Counted from the first letter of the stretch, positions 1 through 9,142 are shown. The stretch: DNA of 64,000 nt from Moraxella sp. FZFQ2102 (GCF_024137865.1 NZ_CP099960.1:62001-126000); one strand, 5' to 3'. The notes: generated by a model not told the origin, from the sequence alone. Numbers and translations: made by a program.

Positions 1-1432
1 CCACATGCGCGCCAGTCGGCAGCTGCGCGGTTGCATCACCGAATTTCAGATATTTACCGCCTACTGACACTGACCATTCTGGGGTCACATTATACTTAGC
101 ACCCAGACCAAAGCTCCAGTAGCCCTCGATTGGACCTAGAGAAGTTGCAGGGTTGCCTGCGCCTGAGTCATAGCCCACTGCACCTGATACTGCCAGTTTG
201 TCGCTTAGCTTTTTACCCAAGCCCACTTCAGCTGACCATTGGTCTTTTGAATAGCTCACGATTGGCAAGCCATTTGGATAAGCGGTTGGGTTAGACATAC
301 GCGCTGCATCTGAATAAGTTGGCGGCGTGATGTTAAAGTCTGACCATGGCACATAGCGTACTTTGGCAGTCAATAGCGTGGTTGGATTGACACCTGTTTG
401 GAAGTCAAGGTTTACTGACTCTGGTAGTTTTACTTTAAAGTTACGACCTGTGGTTGGCTCGATACCGCGCAATGCCAAGTTCGGGAAAGTTTCAGCCATG
501 TGCGTTTCGTGCTCGATCTCAGAGCGATAAGTCAGTGCTGCTTTTAGAGCGATCTCAGGCTTGCTATAAGCAATACCTGCTACCCAACCCACATCAGTAT
601 CAGTACTCATGCGTGCATCATAACCTTGTGCACCTTGATAAGTCACACCGCGCAGATGTACTCGACCATTTAGGCGTTGAATCGCTGGACCGCCGTAGAT
701 TTGGAAATTGCGCTTTTCACCAAATTTGGCACCAACCAAAGCAGTCACATTATTGGTGCGAATCTCAACATTGGTGCCCTCCCCATCTAGTGCTGCGGCA
801 TTATTTGCTACAGTATCAAGCTTTGCACCCGCATCAGCAAGATCCTTAACAATCGCTGGATTGCTCAATGCAACTTGCAATCCAGCTTGCTGCGCAACAG
901 GAAGGCTTGCAATTGCTGGGTATTGTGCTAATAGTGTAGGGTTTTTTAATGCAGCTGCAAGCATCTTGGCTTTTTCGGGCGTATCAATAGAATCAGCCAA
1001 TTGTCCAGCCACTGCCTTAAGAGAATCTGGCAATGCTGTATTTGCCAATTCCCCCTTAATCAACGCAACACCTGCCACCGTTGCACTATTGCCATTCGCT
1101 ACAAAGTTATTATCGCCATGATATTGTACCGCTGCACCAAATGGCTCATCATACAGCACACCGACACTAAAGCGATCATTGATATCGCCTTTGACACCGA
1201 AACGGAAAAAGTCATACGCTTCAGCCGCGTCACCCACACTGTTACCACTGGTGTCTTTACCAGTCACATCAGCGTCGATATAGGTATAAACCGCTTCCGC
1301 ATAAGTGCCATCTTGTAAAAATGCAGTCACATCTTGACCTGAACGATCTAAGCCTGCCGCTTGGGCGGTGGTCGCTGCCAATCCTGCAACGACAGCCAGG
1401 CTTAGTGCTTTATAGCCAAATGATACAGTCAT
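1..1432 (-). CDS. FadL/OmpP1-family outer membrane transporter (3' end outside window)
   Basis: Outer membrane beta-barrel of the FadL/OmpP1/TodX family, which takes up long-chain fatty acids or other hydrophobic compounds. About 477 codons are visible and the frame is open to the window edge. The start is the ATG at 1430-1432. A signal peptide ends near residue 26 (TAQA then AGLDRSGQ), followed by the family's N-terminal hatch (AGLDRSGQDVTAFLQDG) and the conserved strand GVLYDEPFGA near residues 91-100. Between about residues 112 and 218 lies an Ala-rich, probably helical insert that ordinary FadL proteins lack as far as I recall. The C-terminal strands end in repeated amphipathic segments. 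In Moraxella catarrhalis the FadL-like porin is OmpE, and this is a plausible relative. The substrate cannot be read from sequence. Confidence 0.85.
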   Translation of the reverse strand, partial: MTVSFGYKALSLAVVAGLAATTAQAAGLDRSGQDVTAFLQDGTYAEAVYTYIDADVTGKDTSGNSVGDAAEAYDFFRFGVKGDINDRFSVGVLYDEPFGAAVQYHGDNNFVANGNSATVAGVALIKGELANTALPDSLKAVAGQLADSIDTPEKAKMLAAALKNPTLLAQYPAIASLPVAQQAGLQVALSNPAIVKDLADAGAKLDTVANNAAALDGEGTNVEIRTNNVTALVGAKFGEKRNFQIYGGPAIQRLNGRVHLRGVTYQGAQGYDARMSTDTDVGWVAGIAYSKPEIALKAALTYRSEIEHETHMAETFPNLALRGIEPTTGRNFKVKLPESVNLDFQTGVNPTTLLTAKVRYVPWSDFNITPPTYSDAARMSNPTAYPNGLPIVSYSKDQWSAEVGLGKKLSDKLAVSGAVGYDSGAGNPATSLGPIEGYWSFGLGAKYNVTPEWSVSVGGKYLKFGDATAQLPTGAHV

Positions 1433-1639
1433 ATTAATCTCCAATAAAAGTTCCCTAAAAACAAAACGCGCCATATTCCTTTAGTTCGGCAGCCGTCTTG
1501 TCTTTCGTATATTAAAACAAAACAAAACGCAACACAAGCGAAAAAATGCACAAATTCAAGAAATAGTTTGATATTTTTGAATACTGATTCGTCATTGCTC
1601 GCGATTTGGACGCCATCACTTATGCGCAGCTTATGTATA

Positions 1640-1876
1640 TTAATAATGCGGCGGCTTATCAGCAAGCAGATCAAATGGTGCAATGCCCACTTCATCTTTG
1701 GCGGTTACTTGCTGATACACAAGGCGCAATTGGTCTTGTAAATCGGTCAATTGGCGGTCTTGGCGCGCGATGACATCGTTAAGCTTATCGCACATATCTT
1801 CCAAAAAACTGATACGCGTCTGCAGCTCTATCAGCGCGTCTTCTACACTGTGATCAGCATGGGTTGTCTTTGGCAT
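1640..1876 (-). CDS. slyX: SlyX family protein
   Basis: A 78-residue, cytosolic, mostly coiled-coil protein. The central segment ISFLEDMCDKLNDVIARQDR, followed by LTDLQDQLRL, matches the SlyX family pattern (IAFQE..IEELN..V..QQ..I..L..QL), and the C-terminal DKPPHY matches the family's usual PPHY ending. Length fits the family (about 70-80 residues). SlyX has no established biochemical role. In enterobacteria it sits near slyD, but here its neighbours are a FadL porin downstream and the divergent uup gene upstream. Function remains unassigned. Confidence 0.88.
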   Translation of the reverse strand: MPKTTHADHSVEDALIELQTRISFLEDMCDKLNDVIARQDRQLTDLQDQLRLVYQQVTAKDEVGIAPFDLLADKPPHY

Positions 1877-2058
1877 AAATTACTCTGATAAATGACTTTT
1901 AAACACCACTAAAGGCGAAAACATGGGTAAATTGACCGCTTATTTTACGCTATTTTGCACAAAATCGTCACAATTTTTCGCACAAATCACCGCCAAAGTT
2001 TGATATGATAAAAGGTTGAACGACAATTTTTATAAATTATGACGATTGATTAATTATT

Positions 2059-4017
2059 ATGGCACTGATTCAATTAAAAAATATCCATTTGGCTTTTGGA
2101 GTTGCGCCGATTTTAGATGGCGTGAATTTTAGCCTTGAGCCGTTTGAACGCGTGTGTTTGATTGGACGAAATGGCGAAGGCAAATCGACGCTGTTTAAGC
2201 TCATCACAGGGGAGCTGCATGCGGATGATGGTGAAGTTTTGATTAAAGATGGCACAAAAATTGCCATGCTTGCCCAAGATGTCCCCAATCAATCAGCGCG
2301 CGTCTTGGATGTGGTGATGGGTGGCAATCCACAAATCGCCGATGCGCTCAAAGCCTATCATGCGGCGAGCGATGCGTGCGGCCTTGGTGATAACAAGGCT
2401 TGTGATGAGATGAGTCATCTACAGCATACTTTAGATGTGCTACACGGTTGGGACTTTGAACGAAAAGCGCGCGCCATCATTGATAGCATGGGGCTTGATG
2501 CCGATGCTGAGCTGTCAGAATTATCAGGTGGTCGTAAGCGCCGTGTACTATTGGCTCGCGCGCTGGTTACCGAGCCTGATGTGCTACTGCTTGATGAACC
2601 GACCAACCATCTCGACATCGAAAGCATCAATTGGCTAGAAGATTTCTTATTAAACGAACGCTTAACAGTGCTATTCATCACCCACGATCGTAAATTCGTC
2701 GATAAACTTGCCACGCGCATCATTGAGCTTGATCGTGGTCAGCTGTCAAGCTACGATGTCAATCAAGGCTCAGGCGGCTATACACGCTACCAAGAGCTTA
2801 AAGAACAAGAGCTTGCCAGTGAACAAAAAAGCTTTGCTGAATTTGATAAAAAACTTGCCCAAGAAGAAGCGTGGATTCGTCAAGGTATCAAGGCACGCCG
2901 TACTCGCAACGAAGGTCGCGTCCGCGCTTTAAAGGCAATGCGTGAAGAGCGCAAAGCACGCCGTGATGTCGTCGGCAATGTCAGCCTTGCCCAAAATACC
3001 GCTGAAAAATCAGGCAAAATCATCTGTGAAGTCAATCACTTAACGCTAGAATACGACAATAAAATTCTGCTCAAAGAATTTAGCACCCTGCTACTTCGTG
3101 GCGATAAAGTCGGTATTATCGGCAAAAACGGCGTGGGCAAAACCACTTTAATCAAGACCATCTTAGGACTTGATGAATCAGCGATCAAGGCCGGCAAGAT
3201 CAAGCTTGGCACGAATCTGAACATCGCTTTTTTTGATCAGCTCAAAGATGATCTTGACCCTGAAAAATCCGTGGCGGACAATGTCTCTGAAGGCTCAGAC
3301 CATGTCGAAGTCGCGGGTCGTAAGACACATATTTTAGGCTATCTACAAGATTTTCTATTCACACCGAACCGCGCTCGCACCCCTGTCAAAGCACTATCAG
3401 GCGGCGAAAAAGCGCGCGTTCTACTTGCCAAACTCTTGCTACAGCCTGCCAATGTACTGGTGCTTGACGAGCCGACCAATGACCTTGACATGGCGACGCT
3501 TGAGCTATTAGAAGACTTTGTGGTGAATTTTGAAGGCACGGTGCTACTCATCAGCCACGATCGCGCCTTTATGGACAATGTGGTGACACAGACTTGGGTC
3601 TTTGACACTGATAAGCACGGCGATGGCGTGGTGCGCGAATATGTCGGCGGTTATGAAGATTATTTGGTGCAGCATGAGCGGTTTTTGGCAGCCAATCCCA
3701 AGCCTGCCAAACTAGCGGATAAAACTGAAGCAAAACCCGACAGCCAAACTGCAGCCCCCAAACCTGCTGCCAAAGCCGACACCACCCAAAAGCGTAAGCT
3801 GTCTTATAAAGAGCAGCGCGAACTTGACAGCCTGCCTGATGAGATCGCCGCGCTAGAAGCTGAACAAGCCGAACTTTCTACCAAATTAGAAGATGGCAGC
3901 TGGTTCACCACCGACCTTGCAGCAGCGACGGCAGCAAGCAAGCGATTGGGCGCGATTGATGAAGAATTACTTCACAAACTAGAACGCTGGGACGAACTTG
4001 AGAGCATTGCAAAATGA
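2059..4017 (+). CDS. uup: ABC-F ATPase Uup
   Basis: Cytosolic ABC-F protein of the Uup branch (652 residues), acting on ribosomes or branched nucleic-acid intermediates rather than as a membrane transporter. Two ATPase domains are visible. Domain 1 has Walker A GRNGEGKST near residue 36, signature LSGGRKRR and Walker B VLLLDEPTNHLD. A charged linker rich in Arg and Lys follows. Domain 2 has Walker A GKNGVGKTT, signature LSGGEKAR and VLVLDEPTNDLD. The last 90 residues, after an Ala/Pro/Lys-rich linker, form the coiled-coil C-terminal domain typical of Uup. The N-terminal motif LKNIHLAFG also fits Uup. No clear Shine-Dalgarno precedes the ATG. The stop overlaps the start of the next gene by 4 bases, so the two are probably cotranscribed. 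Confidence 0.93.
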   Translation: MALIQLKNIHLAFGVAPILDGVNFSLEPFERVCLIGRNGEGKSTLFKLITGELHADDGEVLIKDGTKIAMLAQDVPNQSARVLDVVMGGNPQIADALKAYHAASDACGLGDNKACDEMSHLQHTLDVLHGWDFERKARAIIDSMGLDADAELSELSGGRKRRVLLARALVTEPDVLLLDEPTNHLDIESINWLEDFLLNERLTVLFITHDRKFVDKLATRIIELDRGQLSSYDVNQGSGGYTRYQELKEQELASEQKSFAEFDKKLAQEEAWIRQGIKARRTRNEGRVRALKAMREERKARRDVVGNVSLAQNTAEKSGKIICEVNHLTLEYDNKILLKEFSTLLLRGDKVGIIGKNGVGKTTLIKTILGLDESAIKAGKIKLGTNLNIAFFDQLKDDLDPEKSVADNVSEGSDHVEVAGRKTHILGYLQDFLFTPNRARTPVKALSGGEKARVLLAKLLLQPANVLVLDEPTNDLDMATLELLEDFVVNFEGTVLLISHDRAFMDNVVTQTWVFDTDKHGDGVVREYVGGYEDYLVQHERFLAANPKPAKLADKTEAKPDSQTAAPKPAAKADTTQKRKLSYKEQRELDSLPDEIAALEAEQAELSTKLEDGSWFTTDLAAATAASKRLGAIDEELLHKLERWDELESIAK

Positions 4018-5057
4018 GCTGCGGATCTACAAATTCATGCGGTAATACCCCGACGCCCACATCGACCAAAGGCGCGGTAAAGCTGACGGACAATCACAAG
4101 CAAACCAACCTTGCCAAGCCATTGCCGTTTCAGTGGTCGTTTTTGCACCCGCGCTATTGGGGCATTTGGTGCGCGATGCTACTGCTTTTGCCTTTGATTT
4201 ATCTGCCGCTGCGCGTGCAGTTTATGATCGGTAAAGCCATCGGCAAGCTTGTGCATCGCCTTGCCAAACGCCGCGTCACGGACACGATGACCAATCTGCG
4301 CCTAGCTTTTCCCAATAAAAGCGATGATGAACGCGCGCAAATCACCCGCCAAGTGTTCATCAATCAAGGCATCGGTATCTTTGAAAGCCTATGTGCTTGG
4401 TATCGCCCGAATGTCTTTATCAAAAGCTTTAGCATCTCAGGTCTGCAGCACCTAGTACGTGCGCAGCAGGACGGCAAAGCGGTGATTTTGTTAGGCGGAC
4501 ACTATACCACGCTTGATCTGGGCGGTCGTTTATGCACGCAGTTTTTTGGTGCAGATTGTGTGTATCGCTGCCAAAATAATCCACTGTTTGAGTGGTTTAT
4601 TTATAACGCGCGTCGTCGGATTTTTGATGAGCAAATCTCAAGCCGCGATATGAAAAAGCTGATTTCACGCATCAAAGCTGGTCGCGTGATTTGGTACTCA
4701 CCTGATCAAGATTTTGGGCTAGAAAATGGTGTGATGGCGACATTTTTTGGCGTACCTGCCGCGACCATCACCGCACAGCGCCGCCTTGCCAAGATGGGTG
4801 ATAAAGCCAATCCGCCTGCGGTGCTGATGATGGATATGGTGCGCCAAACGCCCGATCACATTCCATCAGGTCGCCGTCCGCATTATCACATCAGCCTAAG
4901 CCCTGCACTGACTGATTATCCATCGGCGGACGAAGTGGCAGATGCCGAACGCGTCAATCGTTTGATTGAACAGAATATCTTAAAAGATATCAGCCAGTGG
5001 ATGTGGTTTCACCGCCGCTACAAGAACCAAGCCGATGGCACAAAATATTATTCATGA
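4014..5057 (+). CDS. Lipid A biosynthesis acyltransferase (LpxL/LpxM family)
   Basis: Inner-membrane acyltransferase that adds a secondary acyl chain to lipid A. It has 347 residues, slightly longer than E. coli LpxL because of a polar N-terminal extension of about 35 residues before FLHPRYWGIW. One membrane anchor follows (AMLLLLPLIYLPL, about residues 54-66). The catalytic HX4D motif is seen in GGHYTTLD, and the family motif appears as DQDFG. TNLRLAFPNKSDDE is the usual N-terminal family signature. The ATG overlaps the end of uup (ATGA). Which position on lipid A is acylated cannot be told from sequence. The early residues are Cys/Thr/Ser-rich, so a later start is possible, but I see no better initiation site. 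Confidence 0.88.
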   Translation: MSCGSTNSCGNTPTPTSTKGAVKLTDNHKQTNLAKPLPFQWSFLHPRYWGIWCAMLLLLPLIYLPLRVQFMIGKAIGKLVHRLAKRRVTDTMTNLRLAFPNKSDDERAQITRQVFINQGIGIFESLCAWYRPNVFIKSFSISGLQHLVRAQQDGKAVILLGGHYTTLDLGGRLCTQFFGADCVYRCQNNPLFEWFIYNARRRIFDEQISSRDMKKLISRIKAGRVIWYSPDQDFGLENGVMATFFGVPAATITAQRRLAKMGDKANPPAVLMMDMVRQTPDHIPSGRRPHYHISLSPALTDYPSADEVADAERVNRLIEQNILKDISQWMWFHRRYKNQADGTKYYS

Positions 5058-5104
5058 TTGATTGTATATTTTAAATTATTTATAAATAAACTTAGGAGAA
5101 CACT

Positions 5105-5488
5105 ATGTTTCGCACACTTTTGGGTGGTAAAATTCACCGCGCTACCGTCACCGAAGCCAATTTAAATTATGTCGGTAGCATCACCATTGATGTCGATTTG
5201 CTAGATGCTGCTGGGATTTTGGTCAATGAAAAGGTGAGCATCGTCAATAATAACAACGGCGAACGCTTTGAAACTTATACCATCGCAGGCGAACGCGGCA
5301 GCGGCGTGGTATGTCTAAATGGTGCAGCCGCGCGCAAGGTACAAGCAGGCGATATCGTCATCATCATGTCTTATGTGATGATGAGTGATGAACAAGCACA
5401 GACTCATAAGCCCAATGTTGTCTTGGTCGATGGGCATAACCACATCACATCAGTGATGCATTACGAGCCTGCCAATACAGTTTGGTAA
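5105..5488 (+). CDS. panD: Aspartate 1-decarboxylase proenzyme
   Basis: Converts L-aspartate to beta-alanine for pantothenate and coenzyme A synthesis. The 127-residue length and the whole fold match PanD. The self-cleavage site that makes the pyruvoyl group is present at Gly24-Ser25 (NYVGSITID), and the conserved [17 protein letters not shown] segment forms the active site. A good ribosome-binding site (taggagaac) lies just before the ATG. It sits 47 bases after the acyltransferase and 27 before the ClpX-like gene, so a shared transcript is possible. Gammaproteobacteria such as E. coli also need PanM for maturation; no panM is visible here. Confidence 0.97.
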   Translation: MFRTLLGGKIHRATVTEANLNYVGSITIDVDLLDAAGILVNEKVSIVNNNNGERFETYTIAGERGSGVVCLNGAAARKVQAGDIVIIMSYVMMSDEQAQTHKPNVVLVDGHNHITSVMHYEPANTVW

Positions 5489-5515
5489 TTATTTAAATTT
5501 GGTAAATAATGTATT

Positions 5516-6763
5516 ATGTCAAAACTTTTGCACAAATTGGCAGTCGGTCTAAAAACTCACCCCTATGAGAGCGAAGTTCCGACACCCCAAGAAATCTTTG
5601 AGCGTGCATCTAAGGTGATCTTGCACCAAGATACTGCACTCAAACAGCTTGCCAGTGCGATCCATACGCAGTTATTAGCCATCGAAAATCAACAAAAATA
5701 CAACGCCCGCTGGCTGTTATATGATCAGCTTCGGACGCAAAAAGACAAGTTGGAGCTATCAGGTGATGCCACGCGCTATTCACCACCCAGGCCCACTGGC
5801 ACAAAGCAGCCGCCGATCTTCTTGACAGGCGGTACAGGTAGCGGCAAGACGCATTTGGTCAAGCAGCTGTGCCAAATGTTTGACATCAATTTTATCATCG
5901 TCGATTCTACCCATCTCAGCCCTGCCAGCTATCGCGGCACAAACTTGGTGCATGTCGGCAAACGGCTAAAAGCGATGGCTGAGAATGACGCTGTCAAGCT
6001 GCGCCACTCCGTGGTGTTCTTTGATGAATTTGATAAACTTTTCGCCACAGATGCCAGAGATCAGCATGGACAATATCGACGAACTTTGGCGATGGAAATG
6101 TTAAGTATTATTGAAGGAACAGCACCTTTTCCTACAGATGATAACGCATCTTTTGACAGCTCAAATCTGCTGTTCATTCTAGGTGGTAGCTTTGCACAGC
6201 ACTTCAGACCGAACCAAAGCATCGGCTTTACCCAAGAGATCGCCGCACCCAGTGATGGCAAAAAATTCGTCCCCACAAGCCTGAAAAGCCTTGCAGAGTT
6301 TGGCTTGCCTGATGAGTTGATCGGTCGCATGGGCAAGATCATCATCATGAGTCCGCTTGATCACAGTATGCTCACGGACATCTTTTTAAACAGTCCGATA
6401 TCGCCTTTTGTACAAGTACAAACTCAGCTTAAGCGGTATAATTGTAAATTAGTATTGGCAGATGATTTTTTAGATTTATTGATTAAAAACAACCAAAAAT
6501 CCATCGATCAGTTTGGTGTGCGCGGGCTGTACCAAAGCTTTACCAATCTAGATCAGCTAAGCGAAATACTATATCAAGCCGCCAGCCAAAAAGACATCGA
6601 TGAGACACGCTGCTATTATCTGATGATTGATGATTATGATTGTTTTTATGAAATTGATGACTATGATGAAGTCATTGATCCAGACACGCTGGCACAAGTC
6701 GAACATATCATTGAGCTGAATAGCTATCGCATTTCAGATCCTGATGATGATATTCCGTTTTAA
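5516..6763 (+). CDS. ClpX-like AAA+ unfoldase lacking the zinc-binding domain
   Basis: A 415-residue AAA+ ATPase clearly related to ClpX but divergent. ATPase motifs are Walker A GGTGSGKT (105-112), Walker B VVFFDEFDK (166-174), sensor 1 LFILGGSF, arginine finger in ELIGRMG (Arg271) and a sensor-2-like GVRGL. The pore-1 loop, GYVG in ClpX, reads SYRG (138-141). An IGF tripeptide (236-238), the ClpP-docking loop of ClpX, is kept in QSIGFTQE. The N-terminal Cys4 zinc domain that gathers substrates and adaptors in ClpX is missing: the first 90 residues contain no cysteine. The C-terminus is very acidic (IDDYDCFYEIDDYDE). Inference: it docks on ClpP with different substrate choice, or works alone. 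It is not the housekeeping clpX, and no clpP is adjacent. Confidence 0.8.
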   Translation: MSKLLHKLAVGLKTHPYESEVPTPQEIFERASKVILHQDTALKQLASAIHTQLLAIENQQKYNARWLLYDQLRTQKDKLELSGDATRYSPPRPTGTKQPPIFLTGGTGSGKTHLVKQLCQMFDINFIIVDSTHLSPASYRGTNLVHVGKRLKAMAENDAVKLRHSVVFFDEFDKLFATDARDQHGQYRRTLAMEMLSIIEGTAPFPTDDNASFDSSNLLFILGGSFAQHFRPNQSIGFTQEIAAPSDGKKFVPTSLKSLAEFGLPDELIGRMGKIIIMSPLDHSMLTDIFLNSPISPFVQVQTQLKRYNCKLVLADDFLDLLIKNNQKSIDQFGVRGLYQSFTNLDQLSEILYQAASQKDIDETRCYYLMIDDYDCFYEIDDYDEVIDPDTLAQVEHIIELNSYRISDPDDDIPF

Positions 6764-6802
6764 GACCGATTTTAAGATTGCTTAGTGCGGTAGATTATCG
6801 CG

Positions 6803-7447
6803 TTATTTTGCAGCCATGACCAAATCCGCCATAATACGCGCATCATGCGTGTCCAATGCTTGTAAGCCTGCCACCACACCTGCCCGATTTTCATCAGACT
6901 TATTTTGACTCAGTTTAAAAGCCGCCTTGATATCAACGATATCAAACTCAATCGCTACCAATGCCTTGCACATGGTTTGGATAAAATCATCAGGCGCATC
7001 ACTCAGCTGCCACGGCTGATGATCGAGTACTTGATTGGCAAGCTTTTCTTCAAAAAAGTCCGTTGTCTTTGCCAAGATTTCTACCGCACCCACGCCATCG
7101 ACTATCTTTGGCTGTGCGGTGATATGCACCGCTTGATAATTATAAGTCGGTACTTCTTTATGGCTGACTGCCTTGGATGGGTACCAGTTGGCACTGATAT
7201 AGTGACTAGCACCAGTGAACACGATGAGCCAAGGCGTATCAAGGTGTCGCCACATTGGATTGGCTCTGGCGATATGCGTAATCAGCCGCTCACCCTGCTC
7301 ATCGTTTAGATACAGTACAGGCACATGGCTTGCCACAGGTACGCCATTGGCACTTGTGATGATGGTTGCCAATGGGTGATTTTTGATCAAATCAACAATA
7401 GCTGATTGATCAGTTTGGCTAAATGATCTTGGAATAAACATCACCAT
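6803..7447 (-). CDS. PaiB-type FMN-binding split-barrel protein
   Basis: A 214-residue protein of the PaiB/FMN-binding negative regulator family. Diagnostic stretches are the N-terminal MFIPRSFSQTDQ, HPLATIIT, SHVPVLY, HIARANPMWRHL and the segment YISANWYPSK followed by VPTYNY, all hallmarks of PaiB. In Bacillus PaiB was described as a repressor of sporulation and protease genes, but in proteobacteria its role is unknown and a flavin-split-barrel redox activity is equally likely. It is the last gene of a minus-strand operon (rarD-folB-folK-like-paiB), 7 bases after the folK-like stop. An alternative start lies two codons in. It has no helix-turn-helix that I can see. Confidence 0.82.
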   Translation of the reverse strand: MVMFIPRSFSQTDQSAIVDLIKNHPLATIITSANGVPVASHVPVLYLNDEQGERLITHIARANPMWRHLDTPWLIVFTGASHYISANWYPSKAVSHKEVPTYNYQAVHITAQPKIVDGVGAVEILAKTTDFFEEKLANQVLDHQPWQLSDAPDDFIQTMCKALVAIEFDIVDIKAAFKLSQNKSDENRAGVVAGLQALDTHDARIMADLVMAAK

Positions 7448-7454
7448 TCCATTT

Positions 7455-7877
7455 TTAGTCTAATAAAAAAGCCGCGACTTGTCTTAATCCTTGAAGATCA
7501 TGATTTTTGAACGGTAGGCGTGCACTGTTTGGCTGCCACTTGCCATCGACACACACTGCCAAGATGTCCAAATCCATCGCCACTTGATAATCGTACTCGG
7601 CGCATTTTTTGGCTGGATCACGACCGCATAGCCGCTCGATGGTTTTAAGCTTAATTTCTATGTCTGTATAATTAACAGGCTGTGTAAGTACAATATACGC
7701 ACAAGAATTATGATAGATGCGTTTACTGCGCCCTGTGAAATCGCGCCCTGATATTATATCAGACATCATTACCTTCCCAAGCTGACTGAGCGCATCGGTT
7801 GCACAGGCAAAAGCTGCTTCGGCATCATGATTACTACCAAGCGCGATGACGATTTCGCTGACCTGCTTATCGCTCAT
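7455..7877 (-). CDS. Divergent FolK-like pyrophosphokinase homologue
   Basis: A 140-residue protein related to 6-hydroxymethyl-7,8-dihydropterin pyrophosphokinase. It opens with IVIALGSN, the FolK start motif, and has the metal-binding pair in AMDLDIL. Compared with canonical FolK it is shorter, and the GPR...LDLDI signature before the aspartates is replaced by YDYQVAMDLDIL, so the usual ATP/pterin-contacting arginine is not obvious. The gene overlaps folB by 4 bases (ATGA), which supports a folate link. It could be a degenerate or specialised FolK, with the housekeeping folK elsewhere. Treat the activity as unproven. Confidence 0.65.
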   Translation of the reverse strand: MSDKQVSEIVIALGSNHDAEAAFACATDALSQLGKVMMSDIISGRDFTGRSKRIYHNSCAYIVLTQPVNYTDIEIKLKTIERLCGRDPAKKCAEYDYQVAMDLDILAVCVDGKWQPNSARLPFKNHDLQGLRQVAAFLLD

Positions 7878-8233
7878 ACAGCTGCCTTGCGGACGATTTT
7901 TACACCGACACTTTTGGCGTCCTTGATGGCGTTCGGCTTATGGATGATGAGCGTGATTTGACTGCATGGATAATGGCGTAGTACATGATCGGCAATCTTA
8001 TCTGCTAAGGTCTCAAGCAGCTCAGCCTGAATCTCGTGGCATAGCCGCTCCATGTCTTCACAGACGGTTTTATAATTGATCACATGCGCCACATCATCAT
8101 CCTTGATGGCGCGCGTCATGTCACAGACCATCTCAGCATCGATGATCAGCTGCTGTTTGATGGCGCGCTCCCACGAATACACGCCGATCAAAGTGTTAAT
8201 TTGCAAACCTTCAATAAAAACAATATCACTCAT
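7874..8233 (-). CDS. folB: Dihydroneopterin aldolase
   Basis: Cytosolic folate-pathway enzyme converting 7,8-dihydroneopterin to 6-hydroxymethyl-7,8-dihydropterin and glycolaldehyde. The 119-residue length fits. Family features are IVFIEGLQINTLIGVYSWER (with the active-site Glu in YSWER), the VINYKTV segment, LETLADKIAD, and the C-terminal HKPNAIKDAKSVGVKI with the catalytic lysine region. It starts 3 bases after rarD ends and overlaps the folK-like gene by 4 bases, consistent with consecutive folate steps in one operon. Confidence 0.92.
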   Translation of the reverse strand: MSDIVFIEGLQINTLIGVYSWERAIKQQLIIDAEMVCDMTRAIKDDDVAHVINYKTVCEDMERLCHEIQAELLETLADKIADHVLRHYPCSQITLIIHKPNAIKDAKSVGVKIVRKAAV

Positions 8234-8236
8234 CTG

Positions 8237-9142
8237 TCATCCTGGCGTCGATTTGCGTTGTTTGTTCAGCAAATCCACACTAAAAATTAATAATGCCAAC
8301 CAAATCAGACCAAATACCACGATATTTTGGAGCGTAAATGGCTCTTGGTACAAAAACACCGCCAATAAAAATACAATACTTGGCGTTAAATATCCCATGA
8401 AGCTTAGTAAAGTAAAACTTACCATCTTGGTGGATTTATTATAAAGCAATAGCGGAATCAGCGTGATCGGCCCTGAAAGCATCAATAACCAAATGTCATG
8501 CGACAGCCACAAATCAAGGCTTGAGCTTGCCACGCCTGCTTGCGACAGCCACAACAGACAAATCGGTAACAGCAGCGCCGTCTCAAGAAACAAGCCATCA
8601 ATGGCATCAAACGGTGTCTGCCGCTGCAAAATCCCATAGATGCTAAAGCTTAATGCCAGAAGCAAACTCACCCACGGCAAGCCGCCAAGCCACACTACCT
8701 GGATGCCAACCGCGATGGCGGCAAGCAGCACGGCGATTTTTTGTAGTTTTCTTAATTTTTCTTTCAAAAAAACCAATGATAACGCCACGCCCATCAGCGG
8801 ATTAATAAAATAGCCAAGACTGGCTTCCAGCACTTGATCGTGCGTCACCGCCCACACATAAGTCAGCCAATTGGTCCCAATGAGCAGTGCAGCAATGAAA
8901 GTCAAAGCAAGCCACTTGGGATTGTGGCGAATCACCCCAAGCCATGCCGTGCGACGCGTAACCAGTAAAAATACCGCAAGCAGCACAAAAGTCCACACCA
9001 CGCGATGCACGATGACTTCGACGGCATCATACGCGCTTAAGTGCTTAAAATATAAAGGAAAATTACCCCAAATTAAAAACGCCGCCAACGCAGTCACAAC
9101 CCCTTGCGTGGTTATGGTGACGATTTTGGCGGTTTGGGACAT
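8237..9142 (-). CDS. rarD: RarD-type EamA transporter
   Basis: Inner-membrane protein of the drug/metabolite transporter superfamily, RarD branch, 301 residues with about ten hydrophobic helices. Family signatures are FLIWGNFPLYFKHL near the N-terminus, EVIVHRVVWTF, NWLTYVWAV and GYFINPLM. RarD was named for chloramphenicol resistance, but its natural substrate is not known. It is the first gene of the minus-strand operon that continues into folB. A MITE-like repeat lies about 45 bases upstream of its ATG, so that repeat could affect its promoter region. Confidence 0.88.
   Translation of the reverse strand: MSQTAKIVTITTQGVVTALAAFLIWGNFPLYFKHLSAYDAVEVIVHRVVWTFVLLAVFLLVTRRTAWLGVIRHNPKWLALTFIAALLIGTNWLTYVWAVTHDQVLEASLGYFINPLMGVALSLVFLKEKLRKLQKIAVLLAAIAVGIQVVWLGGLPWVSLLLALSFSIYGILQRQTPFDAIDGLFLETALLLPICLLWLSQAGVASSSLDLWLSHDIWLLMLSGPITLIPLLLYNKSTKMVSFTLLSFMGYLTPSIVFLLAVFLYQEPFTLQNIVVFGLIWLALLIFSVDLLNKQRKSTPG

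Noticed and set aside
1429..1695. 88-codon frame on the minus strand between slyX and the porin
   Set aside because: It overlaps the slyX 3' end, reads as random hydrophobic sequence and covers the porin's promoter region.
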